Source: Pseudonocardia asaccharolytica DSM 44247 = NBRC 16224
GTDB lineage: Bacteria > Actinomycetota > Actinomycetes > Mycobacteriales > Pseudonocardiaceae
DNA: 64,000 nucleotides
NCBI RefSeq assembly: GCF_000423625.1
Contig: NZ_AUII01000002.1
Coordinates: forward strand, 124,001 to 188,000
Reading direction: 5' to 3'
How positions within the stretch are numbered: position 1 is the stretch's first letter; every line of letters starts with the position of its first letter. Under the pieces are notes generated by a model. It ran no database searches. It had not been told where the DNA came from and worked only from the letters and a program-made list of their open reading frames with translations. Shown one piece after another: positions 8,435 to 16,280 of the stretch. A program made the translations under genes and the position numbers.

Positions 8435-8440
8435 TAGCGT
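8435..8440 (+). promoter_or_regulatory. -10 hexamer TAGCGT, leaderless start
   Basis: Ends 8 nt before the GTG at 8449 and supports that start over the in-frame ATG at 8416. Confidence 0.6.
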
Positions 8441-8448
8441 CTCGTTCC

Positions 8449-9336
8449 GTGACGACGGTGCCATCGGGAGGTTCAGCCGGGCCCTGGTCGATCCCTCCGC
8501 TGTTCGCCGACCTGGTCGACGACATCAGCCTGCTGCTGCCTCGGATGCTCGCCCCGGGGGTCGATGCGGTGGTCGCGCGCTATCTCTCGGCCCGGGACGG
8601 TCGCTACGGCGGCATGATCGGCCAGCTGGTGTGCCCGGTCTCGCGGCTGTCCGCGCTGGTCACCGAGCTGGCCCGGTTGGCGCCGAACCGTCCTGTCGAC
8701 CTTTCGCTCGTCGTCGACACCGGGCTCGGGGCCGTGCCCAAGGCGCTGTCCATGGTGCTGTCCCGGTCCGGCCTGCTGACCCCGCGCACCGTCGAGACGG
8801 CCGCGCCGCCCGACGTCGATGCGGTCTGGCTCGAGCGGGTCTCGGAGTTCGTCCCCGAGGACGTGCTGCCGGTGATCGAGCCGCGGCGGCCGCTGAGCGG
8901 CAACCCCGCCGAGATCGACGCCTGGCTCGATGCCGTGCGCCGGGTGGCCGAGAACGGCTGTGCCCCCAAGCTGCGCTGCGGTGGGCCTCGCCCGTCCGAC
9001 GTTCCGAGCGACGCGGAGGTGGCACGCTTCATCGAGGTCGTGGTCGAGGCCGGCTGCGGGTTCACGGTGCTCGGCGTGAACCAGGTCGTGCGTCCGGCAG
9101 CGGAGGACGGCGCCCAGCACGGAATGCTCAACCTGCTCGTCACGGTGGCGAGGGCCCTGCACGCGGGCGATATCGCCACCGCCCTGCGCTGCACCGACGG
9201 CGAGGTGCTGGCCCGAGAGCTCGCGGGCCTGTCCGAGCGGGCGGTCCTGGACGTGCGCGGCCTCCTCTCGCGGTGCGGCGCCGATCCGGAGCCGGCACCC
9301 GCCGACGCCTTCGCCGGGCTCGGCCTGCTCGCCTGA
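8449..9336 (+). CDS. Conserved actinobacterial protein of unknown function
   Basis: 295-residue soluble protein, no signal peptide or membrane helix. It has alternating helix and strand segments reminiscent of a TIM-barrel layout (VDLSLVVDTGLG, LPVIEPRRPLSG, APKLRCGGPRPSDVPSDAEV, GFTVLGVNQVVRP), but I do not recognise a catalytic motif. GTG at 8449 is preferred because of the -10 hexamer at 8435; ATG at 8416 would add 11 residues. It is followed by pheA with its own promoter, so it is probably monocistronic. Confidence 0.65.
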   Translation: MTTVPSGGSAGPWSIPPLFADLVDDISLLLPRMLAPGVDAVVARYLSARDGRYGGMIGQLVCPVSRLSALVTELARLAPNRPVDLSLVVDTGLGAVPKALSMVLSRSGLLTPRTVETAAPPDVDAVWLERVSEFVPEDVLPVIEPRRPLSGNPAEIDAWLDAVRRVAENGCAPKLRCGGPRPSDVPSDAEVARFIEVVVEAGCGFTVLGVNQVVRPAAEDGAQHGMLNLLVTVARALHAGDIATALRCTDGEVLARELAGLSERAVLDVRGLLSRCGADPEPAPADAFAGLGLLA

Positions 9337-9370
9337 CGTACCGACTGCAGGTCGGGTCCGCGGCCCCGGC

Positions 9371-9376
9371 TAGAGT
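9371..9376 (+). promoter_or_regulatory. -10 hexamer TAGAGT, leaderless start of pheA
   Basis: Ends 8 nt before the GTG at 9385. Confidence 0.6.
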
Positions 9377-9384
9377 CGCAGGAT

Positions 9385-10332
9385 GTGAGCCGACTGGCGT
9401 TTCTCGGTCCGCACGGGACCTTCACCGAGCAGGCGCTGCGGTCGCTTCCCGAGTCACGCGGCGCCGAGCTGGTGCCGTGCGCCGGCAACCCCGCGGTACT
9501 GGCGGCCATCCGCGAGGGCCGGGCCGACGCCGGATGTGTGCCCATCGAGAACAGCGTCGAGGGCGCCGTGCCCCCGGTACTCGATGGGCTGGTCGAGGAC
9601 CCGCCGCTGGTGATCGTGCGAGAGGCGCTGCTCGCCGTTCGGTTCGCGCTGCTCGTGCGACCGGGGACGACCGTCGCCGGCATCCGCACCGTCGCCTCAC
9701 ATCCGCACGGCATCGCGCAAACCCGTGGCTGGATCGCCCGCACGTTCCCCGACGCCGAGATCCTGCTCTCGACCTCGACGTCGGAGGCCGCGGCGCAGGT
9801 GGCCCGCGGCGAGATCGACGCCGCCGTCTCCGCGCCGGTCGCCGCCGCGCAACACGGCCTCGAGGTGTTCGCCGACGACATCGCCGACAACCCTGGCGCC
9901 GTCACCCGGTTCGTGCTGGTGGCCCCGCCAGGCCCGCCACCGCCGCCCACCGGGCACGATCGCACGACGCTCGCCGCCACCACCGAGAACCGGCCGGGCT
10001 CGCTGCTCGGGTTGCTGACCGAGCTCGCGGTGCGCGGCATCGACATGACCAGGATCGAGTCGCGCCCGATCAAGGACCGACACGCGGAGTACTGGTTCCA
10101 CCTCGACTGCAGCGGGCACGTTGCCGAGCCCGCCATGGGGGAGGCCCTCGCCGGGCTGCATCGGCGCTGCGACGAGGTGCGCTTCCTCGGTTCCTACCCG
10201 CGCGCGGTGGGTTCGGCGGGTCCGGCGGCGGGATCGGGCGCGCCCGCGGTCCCGCTCAGCGTGGCAGGCAAGTCGGAGTTCGCCGCGGCCGAGGCATGGC
10301 TGGCGGCGGTGCGGACCGGAGGGTGTGGATGA
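9385..10332 (+). CDS. pheA: Prephenate dehydratase
   Basis: Converts prephenate to phenylpyruvate, the committed step to phenylalanine; cytoplasmic. The PDT domain spans about residues 1-180 (start FLGPHGTFTEQAL; catalytic TRF motif in GAVTRFVLV). The regulatory ACT domain covers about 190-275 (ENRPGSLLGLLTELAVRGID; ESRP phenylalanine-binding motif in TRIESRPIK). A Gly/Ala-rich tail of about 40 residues extends past the ACT domain. GTG start at 9385 fits a leaderless promoter. The stop overlaps the next start (ATGA), so the gene is coupled to the histidine phosphatase, the same pairing as Rv3838c-Rv3837c. Confidence 0.95.
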   Translation: MSRLAFLGPHGTFTEQALRSLPESRGAELVPCAGNPAVLAAIREGRADAGCVPIENSVEGAVPPVLDGLVEDPPLVIVREALLAVRFALLVRPGTTVAGIRTVASHPHGIAQTRGWIARTFPDAEILLSTSTSEAAAQVARGEIDAAVSAPVAAAQHGLEVFADDIADNPGAVTRFVLVAPPGPPPPPTGHDRTTLAATTENRPGSLLGLLTELAVRGIDMTRIESRPIKDRHAEYWFHLDCSGHVAEPAMGEALAGLHRRCDEVRFLGSYPRAVGSAGPAAGSGAPAVPLSVAGKSEFAAAEAWLAAVRTGGCG

Positions 10333-11003
10333 GGGACGAGCAGGATGCGGGGATCGATGGCCTGCGACTGGTGCTGGTGCGACATGGCCAGACCGACGCC
10401 AACGTGCGCCGCGAGCTGGACACCGTCCCGCCCGGTTCGCCGCTCAACGCGTTGGGGCTGCGGCAGGCCGTTTCGGTCGCCGAGGTGCTCGCGGGCTGGC
10501 CGGTGCGGGCGGTCTACGCCTCGCGCGCCATCCGGGCCCAGCAGACCGCGGCACCGGTGGCCGCGACGCACCGGCTCGGTGTGACCGTCCTCGACGGGGT
10601 GCACGAGGTGCTGGTCGGCGAGCTGGAAGGACGTTCGGACCTGCCGGCCCGCACCGCCTTCGACGAGGTCTACGACGCCTGGTGGGGCGGTGACCTGGAT
10701 CGGCGGCTGCCCGGGGGGGAGTCGGCCCTCGACCTGCGGGCCCGGTTCCTGCCCGCGGTCGATCGGATCGTCGCGCGCAGCAACGGGGAGCGGGGCGCGG
10801 TGGTGCTGGTCAGCCACGGTGCCGCGATCCGGCTCGCGGCCGCGGCGCTGCTCGGCGAGCTGGCCGAGACGCAGTACGTGCCGAACACCGGACGGGTCGT
10901 GCTGGCCCACGACCCGGGCGCGCCGACCGGCTGGAGCCTGTCGCACTGGGACAGCGGGCCGCCGCTGATCGGCGACGTCACCGCGGGCGCCGCCCCGGCC
11001 TGA
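10329..11003 (+). CDS. Histidine phosphatase family protein (phosphoglycerate-mutase-like)
   Basis: 224-residue cytoplasmic enzyme of histidine phosphatase clade 1. The catalytic RHG triad is at residues 18-20 (LVLVRHGQTDANVR), and the second histidine is in VVLVSHGAAIRL. It resembles GpmB-like phosphatases rather than true mutases. ATG at 10329 overlaps the pheA stop. The gene ends 12 nt before the first unit of the 42-bp palindrome array. Substrate unknown; the link to pheA may mean an aromatic or sugar phosphate. Confidence 0.88.
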   Translation: MRDEQDAGIDGLRLVLVRHGQTDANVRRELDTVPPGSPLNALGLRQAVSVAEVLAGWPVRAVYASRAIRAQQTAAPVAATHRLGVTVLDGVHEVLVGELEGRSDLPARTAFDEVYDAWWGGDLDRRLPGGESALDLRARFLPAVDRIVARSNGERGAVVLVSHGAAIRLAAAALLGELAETQYVPNTGRVVLAHDPGAPTGWSLSHWDSGPPLIGDVTAGAAPA

Positions 11004-11015
11004 GCCCGTCCAGAA

Positions 11016-11117
11016 CGTTATGGAGCCATAACGCGCTTCCCGCCCAAGCCAGCACCGCGTTATGGAGCCATAACGTGGTCGGGGTCCGCCTGCCCAGCGC
11101 GTTATGGAGCCATGACG
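11016..11117. repeat. Palindrome family B: three units at exact 42-bp pitch
   Basis: Three copies of CGTTATGGAGCCATAACG start at 11016, 11058 and 11100, exactly 42 bp apart. The third has one change (CCATGACG) that would leave a G:T pair. The 24-nt spacers are unrelated to each other. The array fills the gap between the convergent phosphatase and metallopeptidase genes. The same unit recurs twice at 28632-28691, again 42 bp apart. Confidence 0.9.
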
Positions 11118-11136
11118 TGGTCGGGAGCGGGGTGTC

Positions 11137-11487
11137 TCAGCCCCAGCCGAGGCGGTGCAGGGTCTGCTCGTCGATGCCGAAGTGGTGCGCCACCTCATGC
11201 ACCACGGTGATCGCGACCTCCTCGACCACCGTGTCCTCATCGAGGCAGATGTCCAGGATCGCGTCCTGGTAGATCGTGATCCGATCCGGCAGGACGCCGC
11301 CGTAGGAACTCGTGCGCTCGGTGAGCGCGATGCCCTCGTAGAGCCCGAGCAGACCGGGATCGTGCTCGTTGCGGTCCGCGACGAGCACGACCACGTTGTC
11401 CATCGCCGCGGTGAGCTCGGCCGGGATCGTGTCCAGCGCGTCGGACACCAGCTCCTCGAACCGGTGGCGCGTCATCCAGATCCCCAT
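11137..11487 (-). CDS. Minimal zincin-like metallopeptidase (DUF1025 family)
   Basis: 116-residue protein with the zinc-binding HExxH motif at about 97-101 (VVHEVAHHFGI) and the family core MDNVVVLVADRN and GLYEGIALTERTSSYGGVLPD. These small zincins are widespread in actinobacteria; I recall no firm substrate. ATG at 11487 was chosen; ATG at 11475 (behind GGGGAT) is close. It lies 19 nt downstream of the septum-formation gene on the same strand, the pairing seen in Rv3835-Rv3836. Confidence 0.87.
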   Translation of the reverse strand: MGIWMTRHRFEELVSDALDTIPAELTAAMDNVVVLVADRNEHDPGLLGLYEGIALTERTSSYGGVLPDRITIYQDAILDICLDEDTVVEEVAITVVHEVAHHFGIDEQTLHRLGWG

Positions 11488-11506
11488 CCGCGGAGTCTCG
11501 CCGATC

Positions 11507-12751
11507 TCAGGCGGTTCCGCCCGCAGGCACCTCGGTGACCGGTGGGACCGGAACCGGGAGCACCGACGTGGCGGGCGGGTCGGACGGTTCCGGTGACGCC
11601 GGCGGGGTGGACGGGTCGACGGGCGCCGGGTTCGGCTCGGGCGTGGGCTCGATCGGCGCCGGGGCACCGGGCTGCGGGGTGTTCGTCGCGGGCGGCGCCG
11701 GTTCCTCGCCGACCGTCACATCGCCCTTGACCGGGCCGGTGACCGGAGCGAAGCCGCTGCGGTCGGGCAGCAGCGCGGCCAGGTTGCAGTTGACGCGGCG
11801 GGTGCCGGCGTTCCAGGACTCCTCGGTGAGGTTGTCCCAGTAGACGGTCAGCTTCTTCTCGCTGATCACGTCGGGGCCGCCGGCGTACTGGCCCGCGATC
11901 CGGGTGCACGCGGGCTGCAGGAAGGCGTCCTGGTCGGCGACGGCCGGGAAGGCGTCGGGGAATTTCTCGGAGAGGTCGATGACGCCGACGGTCTCCACCG
12001 CGTGTGGCCCGGCGCAGGAGACCGGATCCCCGATCGTGCGCCCGTCGATGGCCAGGCAGGTGCCCGGCTCGTACACCGCGGACTGGTCCTGCTCGGCCAC
12101 CTTCCCGGTGATCGGGTACAGCGCGCCGGAACGCGACGCGCTCTGCAACCCGCACCGCAGCCCGCGGTCGCCCTCGGCCCATTTGCTGGGTGCCGGCTTC
12201 AGCGCGCCGACCCGGAAGCGGCCGTCCGGGTCGAACTTGCCGTCGAGGTAGGTCAGCACGACCGGGGTGCACCGCTCGTTCACGAGCTGACGCCAGCCGC
12301 CCGTGTCGGGCAGCGTGGTCAGGTCGACCAGCTGCACGGATCCGGCCTGCTCGAACAGGTGCGGCTGGGCGCAGTCGACCACCGTGGTGTCCGCGGCGTC
12401 GGCCCGGCTCCAGTTCAGGCAGGTTCCGGGCGTGGCGGGGGGCGGCGGGATCTCGGCTAGCTTCTCCGCCTCCGTCGGCTCGGGTACCGGTAGGGCGGCG
12501 AACGAGCCGAGGACGGGCACTGTCGTATTGCCGAACCGGTCCAGCGTGGCGACGCTGAGCATGATCAATGCTCCGGTCAGGACGCCGATGACGATTCGAC
12601 GGGCGGGGTGGAAGGGGGTACGTCGCGGGCCGCCGGGCGCCGTGGGGGAGCCCAGCGCCTGCGGGCCGTCACCGGGGGAGCGGCGGGAGGCAGCTGGGGG
12701 GCGCTGCCTCTCCGGCGCGGTGAAGAGGTTGGCCATGACGGTTGTCATCAT
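11507..12751 (-). CDS. Septum formation family membrane-anchored protein
   Basis: 414 residues. A Pro-rich cytoplasmic N terminus (1-45) is followed by one membrane helix (about 51-70, IVIGVLTGALIMLSVATL). The extracytoplasmic part has two related cysteine-containing modules (CLNWSRADAADTTVVDCAQPH and CLAIDGRTIGDPVSCAGPH), matching the septum-formation domain family. The C terminus is a Pro/Glu/Thr-rich wall-spanning tail. ATG at 12751 has GAGG about 8 nt upstream; ATG at 12736 is an alternative. Counterpart of Rv3835. The divisome role is known only by family name. Confidence 0.8.
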   Translation of the reverse strand: MMTTVMANLFTAPERQRPPAASRRSPGDGPQALGSPTAPGGPRRTPFHPARRIVIGVLTGALIMLSVATLDRFGNTTVPVLGSFAALPVPEPTEAEKLAEIPPPPATPGTCLNWSRADAADTTVVDCAQPHLFEQAGSVQLVDLTTLPDTGGWRQLVNERCTPVVLTYLDGKFDPDGRFRVGALKPAPSKWAEGDRGLRCGLQSASRSGALYPITGKVAEQDQSAVYEPGTCLAIDGRTIGDPVSCAGPHAVETVGVIDLSEKFPDAFPAVADQDAFLQPACTRIAGQYAGGPDVISEKKLTVYWDNLTEESWNAGTRRVNCNLAALLPDRSGFAPVTGPVKGDVTVGEEPAPPATNTPQPGAPAPIEPTPEPNPAPVDPSTPPASPEPSDPPATSVLPVPVPPVTEVPAGGTA

Positions 12752-12877
12752 GCCGTTACCTCGAACGAGTGCCTCCGGTGGTCGCGGATCAGGCGGCCAT
12801 CGGTCGCTGAGGTGCTGCGAGCGACCTCGATGACGCCGTGCGGGCTCGGGCTGTAGCGTGCGCCACGGGGGTGAACG

Positions 12878-13501
12878 ATGAGCGAGAACGACGAACGCAA
12901 CCGTCCGGGCGGCGAGCTGCCGCCCGACGGGTCATCCGAGCCTGCCGCCGGTTCGTCACCGGGTTCGCCCGACCGTACCGGCCGGATGCGCTTCCAGGAC
13001 GAGACCACCGTGCCCCGCGAACCCACGCTGGCCGAGCGCCGGGCCCGCCAGCAGGCCGCCCGCCGCGAGCGGGAGGAGGCGGCCGCGAAGCTCGCGGCGC
13101 AGGAGGCGAGCGGGAAGAGGCGCAAGCGCATCCTCATCGGCGCCGGGGTGACGGTCGGCGTGGTCGCCCTCATCGCCGTCGGCTACTCCGTGGTGAACGC
13201 GGGCGAATCGGTCGAGGCGCGCTGCGTCGACCAGGCCGGCATCGTCGTCGACGAGAGCAACTGCGTGACGCCTGCGTCGAACACCACCTACCACTCCGGC
13301 GGCGGCTTCTACCCGATCTTCATCGGCACCGGCGGCCGCCAGTACCACTACAACTACGGGGGTAGCGGCAGCATCGGGCAGCCGGTCAGCGGCGGCAGCA
13401 CCGCGCAGCCGAGGAACGCGACGGTGAAGACACCGTCCGGAAAGACGATCTCGCGCGGGGGTCTCGGGGTCTCCAGCGGCGGATCGAAGAGCGGATCGTA
13501 G
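12878..13501 (+). CDS. YgiB/DUF1190-like membrane-anchored protein
   Basis: 207 residues. A charged N-terminal region with a probable coiled coil (about 50-85, ERRARQQAARREREEAAAKL) precedes one membrane helix (about 88-107). The outside part has two cysteines, a Gly/Tyr-rich stretch (YHSGGGFYPIFIGTGG and QYHYNYGG) and a Gly/Ser tail. The Gly/Tyr pattern and the directly adjoining glutathionylspermidine-synthase-like gene recall E. coli YgiB-YgiC. ATG at 12878 lies behind GGGGGTG. The next gene starts one base after the stop, so co-translation is likely. Function unknown. Confidence 0.65.
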   Translation: MSENDERNRPGGELPPDGSSEPAAGSSPGSPDRTGRMRFQDETTVPREPTLAERRARQQAARREREEAAAKLAAQEASGKRRKRILIGAGVTVGVVALIAVGYSVVNAGESVEARCVDQAGIVVDESNCVTPASNTTYHSGGGFYPIFIGTGGRQYHYNYGGSGSIGQPVSGGSTAQPRNATVKTPSGKTISRGGLGVSSGGSKSGS

Positions 13502-14668
13502 ATGCGTCGTGAGACCGGGGCCCCGCGTCCGGACTGGGAGAAGCGGGTCGCCGAGCAGGGCATGGTGTTCGGGACGCCGGGGCGCGGCGCGGGCGGTGCG
13601 GCCCGCCCGTACTGGGACGAGTCGGTGCACTACGTCTTCGAGATGGACGAGGTGCTCTCCCTCGAGGCCGACGTGGAGTTGCTGCACTCGATGTGCCTCG
13701 AGGCCGTCGACCACGTCGTGACCACCGAGCGGTTCCGCGACTTCGCGCTGCCCGAGTGGTCGTGGCAGAAGATCGCGGACTCGTGGAAGCGCCATGACCC
13801 GCACATCTACGGGCGTTTCGACCTGCGCTACGACGGCGGCGGCCCGGCGAAGCTGCTGGAGTACAACGCCGACACCCCGACCACGCTGCTGGAGGCGTCG
13901 ATCCTGCAGTGGCACTGGCTCAAGGACATCCATCCCGACGACGACCAGTGGAACTCCCTGCACGAGAAGCTCGTCGAGCGCTGGGGGGAGGTCTCCGATG
14001 GGCTGCCCAGCTCCGAGGTGTATTTCACCTGGTCGGGCTCGGACGCCTCGGGGGAGGACCACCTGACCGTCGGCTACCTGCAGGAGACGGCCGCCGAGGC
14101 CGGCCTCGACACGGTCGGGCTGGCGATCGAGGACATCGGCTGGGACGCCGCGCTCGACCGGTTCGTCGATCTCGAGGAAGCCCCGATGTCGGCGGTGTTC
14201 AAGCTCTACCCCTGGGAGTGGGTGCTCACCGACGAGTTCGGCAAGCATGTGGTGCGCAGCCTGCCCGAGACGCTGTGGCTCGAGCCGCTGTGGAAGGCGC
14301 TGCTGTCGAACAAGGCGCTGCTCGCGGTGCTGTGGGAGATGTACCCCGGCCACCCCAACCTGCTGCCCGCCTACCTCGACAACCCCGGGCTGCTCACCGA
14401 GTACGTCCGCAAGCCGCGGCTGGGGCGGGAGGGCGCCAACATCTCGATCGTCTCGCCGGGCAGCGAGGTCGCGACCGGCGGCGTGTACGGCGAGGAAGGC
14501 TACGTCTACCAGCTGTTCGACCCGTTGCCGGAGTTCGACGGGTTCCGGCCCGCGCTGGGTGCCTGGATCGTCGGGGACATCTCGGCCGGGCTGGGCATCC
14601 GCGAGACGGTGGGACTGGTGACCGACGACGGTGCGGCGTTCGTCCCGCACCGCATTCCCAACTCCTGA
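13502..14668 (+). CDS. Glutathionylspermidine synthase family protein (YgiC-like ATP-grasp)
   Basis: 388-residue ATP-grasp ligase of the GSP_synth family, expected to join a carboxylate to an amine with ATP. Motifs seen: RFDLRYDGGGPAKLLEYNAD with TPTTLLEAS (metal/ATP region), the central KLYPWEWVLTDEFGKH, and the C-terminal RPALGAWIVGDISAGLGIRE. It lacks the amidase domain of bifunctional E. coli Gsp. Actinomycetes generally lack glutathione, so the real substrates are unlikely to be glutathione and spermidine. It begins directly after the YgiB-like gene and is followed by DUF350. Confidence 0.85.
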   Translation: MRRETGAPRPDWEKRVAEQGMVFGTPGRGAGGAARPYWDESVHYVFEMDEVLSLEADVELLHSMCLEAVDHVVTTERFRDFALPEWSWQKIADSWKRHDPHIYGRFDLRYDGGGPAKLLEYNADTPTTLLEASILQWHWLKDIHPDDDQWNSLHEKLVERWGEVSDGLPSSEVYFTWSGSDASGEDHLTVGYLQETAAEAGLDTVGLAIEDIGWDAALDRFVDLEEAPMSAVFKLYPWEWVLTDEFGKHVVRSLPETLWLEPLWKALLSNKALLAVLWEMYPGHPNLLPAYLDNPGLLTEYVRKPRLGREGANISIVSPGSEVATGGVYGEEGYVYQLFDPLPEFDGFRPALGAWIVGDISAGLGIRETVGLVTDDGAAFVPHRIPNS

Positions 14669-14693
14669 CGCTCCCCATTTCTGGAGGATCACC

Positions 14694-15146
14694 GTGACGA
14701 CCCTGCTGGCCCTCGCGCCGGGGTACTTCGCCAACGTCGGCCGCGGCGTGGGCGCGATCCTGCTGTACGCGCTGATCGGGCTGCTGCTGATGCTGCTCGG
14801 CTTCTACGCCATCGACCTCACGACCCCTGGCAAGCTCAACCGCATGGTCCGGGCCGGACTGCCCAATTCCGTCATCGTGACCGCGGCCGGCATGGTGAGC
14901 ATGGCGTTCATCGTGGTGATCGCCATCTGGGGCGCCTCGGGTGATCTCGCCGAGGGCCTGCTCTCGGCCCTGATCTTCGGCCTCGTCGGCATCGTTGCGC
15001 AGGTGGCGGCGGTCCGGCTGCTGGAGTGGGTGACGGGTATCGACATCGGTTCGGCGCTCGCCGCACCCGACGTCAAGCCGCAGGTCTTCGTCGTCGCGGC
15101 GGCGCATCTGGCGCTGGGCCTCGTCGTCGCCGTCGCCATCCTCTGA
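14694..15146 (+). CDS. DUF350 membrane protein (YjfL-like)
   Basis: 150-residue integral membrane protein with four helices in two repeats, each of the form YALIGLLLMLLGFYAIDLTTPGK. GTG at 14694 has a strong GGAGG at 14683. DUF350 genes are often next to YgiC-type ligases, and here both the ligase and a YgiB-like protein are in one operon. A channel, transporter or membrane-modifying role is plausible; none is proven from the sequence. Confidence 0.8.
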   Translation: MTTLLALAPGYFANVGRGVGAILLYALIGLLLMLLGFYAIDLTTPGKLNRMVRAGLPNSVIVTAAGMVSMAFIVVIAIWGASGDLAEGLLSALIFGLVGIVAQVAAVRLLEWVTGIDIGSALAAPDVKPQVFVVAAAHLALGLVVAVAIL

Positions 15147-15204
15147 CTCCGGGAGTCGGGGTATTTCCGCGACCGAGTCGCCGGGTTTCCGCGAATCCGC
15201 CTGC

Positions 15205-15315
15205 TCAATCCGCCGCCGCGCGCACCCGCTCGGCCAGCTTCTTGTCGGGCGCGACCCGGACCAGCGCCGCGGCGGCGCGGCCCGCCACTCTGTCGACCAC
15301 GTATCCTGGTGACAT
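15205..15315 (-). CDS. Possible 36-residue small protein
   Basis: Short reading frame in the 190-nt gap between DUF350 and the HAD gene. It begins MSPGYVVDRVAGRAAAALVR and ends in an amphipathic, charged helix (APDKKLAERVRAAAD). Third codon positions are mostly G or C, as in real genes here, but no ribosome binding site is obvious. Its ATG overlaps the leaderless ATG on the other strand at 15314. It could equally be the remnant of a longer gene. Confidence 0.3.
   Translation of the reverse strand: MSPGYVVDRVAGRAAAALVRVAPDKKLAERVRAAAD
15302..15307 (+). promoter_or_regulatory. -10 hexamer TATCCT
   Basis: Ends 6 nt before the ATG at 15314, predicting a transcript that begins at a six-codon mini-frame ahead of the HAD gene. 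Confidence 0.55.
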
Positions 15316-15334
15316 GATCGACGGACGGCGTTAG
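15314..15334 (+). CDS. Leaderless six-residue upstream frame (MIDGRR)
   Basis: ATG-to-TAG frame directly behind a -10 hexamer. Its stop is 2 nt before the GTG of the HAD gene, so a ribosome finishing it could re-initiate there, using the TAGGAG overlap as a weak binding site. The first codons (MID) and the promoter context resemble the usual start of seryl-tRNA synthetase genes, which often lie beside this neighbourhood in actinomycetes. It may be the 5' remnant of a lost serS; that is inference. Confidence 0.4.
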   Translation: MIDGRR

Positions 15335-15336
15335 GA

Positions 15337-16149
15337 GTGCAGGCACCTCGGTTGGTGGCCACGGACGTGGACGGCACGCTGCTCGACAACGACGAGCGGG
15401 TCAGTGTGCGGGCCGCGGCAGTGGTGGGCAGGCTGACGGCGGCCGGGGTGGGGTTCGTGCTGGTCACGGGGCGTCCACCGCGGTGGATCCCGCCGGTTGT
15501 CCAGCAGCTCGGGGTGGCCCGCCTCGCGGTCTGCGCGAACGGCGCGGTGCTCTACGACGCCGTCGAGGACCGGGTGCTCTGGGCCCGTCAGATCGCGCCG
15601 GAAACCCTCATCGATCTCGCCGCCGCGGCCGCGGAGGCGCTGCCCGGATGCGGGCTCGCGGTCGAGCGGGTGGGCACCGGCGCATTCGACGACGCGGCGG
15701 CGCAGTTCGTCGCCGAACCCGACTACCGGCACGCCTGGCCCAACCCGGACAACGCCAGCGTCTCCCGCTCGGAGCTGCTGGCCCGCCCCGCGGTCAAGCT
15801 GCTGATCCGGGCGCCGGAGATGACGAGCGGCGAGATGGTCGCGGCGTTGCGCCCGCTGGTCGGCGACGCGGTCGACCTCACGTTCTCCAACCCCCGGGGG
15901 CTGGTCGAGGCTTCCCCGCCGGGGATCACCAAGGCGACCGGGCTGGCCGAGGTCGCGCAGGGGACCGGGGTCGACACCGACGGGGTCATCGCGTTCGGCG
16001 ATATGCCCAACGATCTGGAGATGCTGCGCTGGGCCGGGCACGGGGTGGCGATGGGCAACGCCCACCCGACGCTGTTCGACGTCGCCGACGAGGTGACCGC
16101 GTCGAACGTCGACGACGGGCTCGCGCTCGTTCTGGAGCGCTGGTTCTGA
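15337..16149 (+). CDS. HAD-IIB (Cof-type) phosphatase
   Basis: 270-residue cytoplasmic HAD hydrolase. Motif I is LVATDVDGTLLDN (nucleophile Asp at about 8), motif II is VLVTGRPPRW, the motif III lysine is near TKATGLAEVAQ, and motif IV is VIAFGDMPNDLEML. The large insert between motifs II and III is the C2B cap. GTG at 15337 sits right after the mini-frame at 15314-15334. The gene precedes the PAP2/UbiA pair, so a sugar-phosphate substrate in the arabinan precursor route is possible but unproven; Rv3813c is the likely counterpart. Confidence 0.87.
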   Translation: MQAPRLVATDVDGTLLDNDERVSVRAAAVVGRLTAAGVGFVLVTGRPPRWIPPVVQQLGVARLAVCANGAVLYDAVEDRVLWARQIAPETLIDLAAAAAEALPGCGLAVERVGTGAFDDAAAQFVAEPDYRHAWPNPDNASVSRSELLARPAVKLLIRAPEMTSGEMVAALRPLVGDAVDLTFSNPRGLVEASPPGITKATGLAEVAQGTGVDTDGVIAFGDMPNDLEMLRWAGHGVAMGNAHPTLFDVADEVTASNVDDGLALVLERWF

Positions 16150-16280
16150 CAGATCGTCTCCGGAGGGCTCGGGACGTCGGCGCCGAGCGTGATCCGCCCC
16201 CGCGTAGCATCGCCCGACGGAAACCACCGCCGACCCGCGCCCGCAGCTCGACAGCGCAGGTGCACAGGAGGCCCCACACC

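Noticed and set aside
8631-10328. Long upstream extension of the histidine phosphatase
   Set aside because: It reads through two genes out of frame; the phosphatase family begins at 10329 with an ATGA overlap.
11016-11117. CRISPR array
   Set aside because: Three 18-nt palindromic repeats with 24-nt spacers superficially look like one, but repeats and spacers are too short, there are only three and two units at two loci, and no cas gene is in the window.
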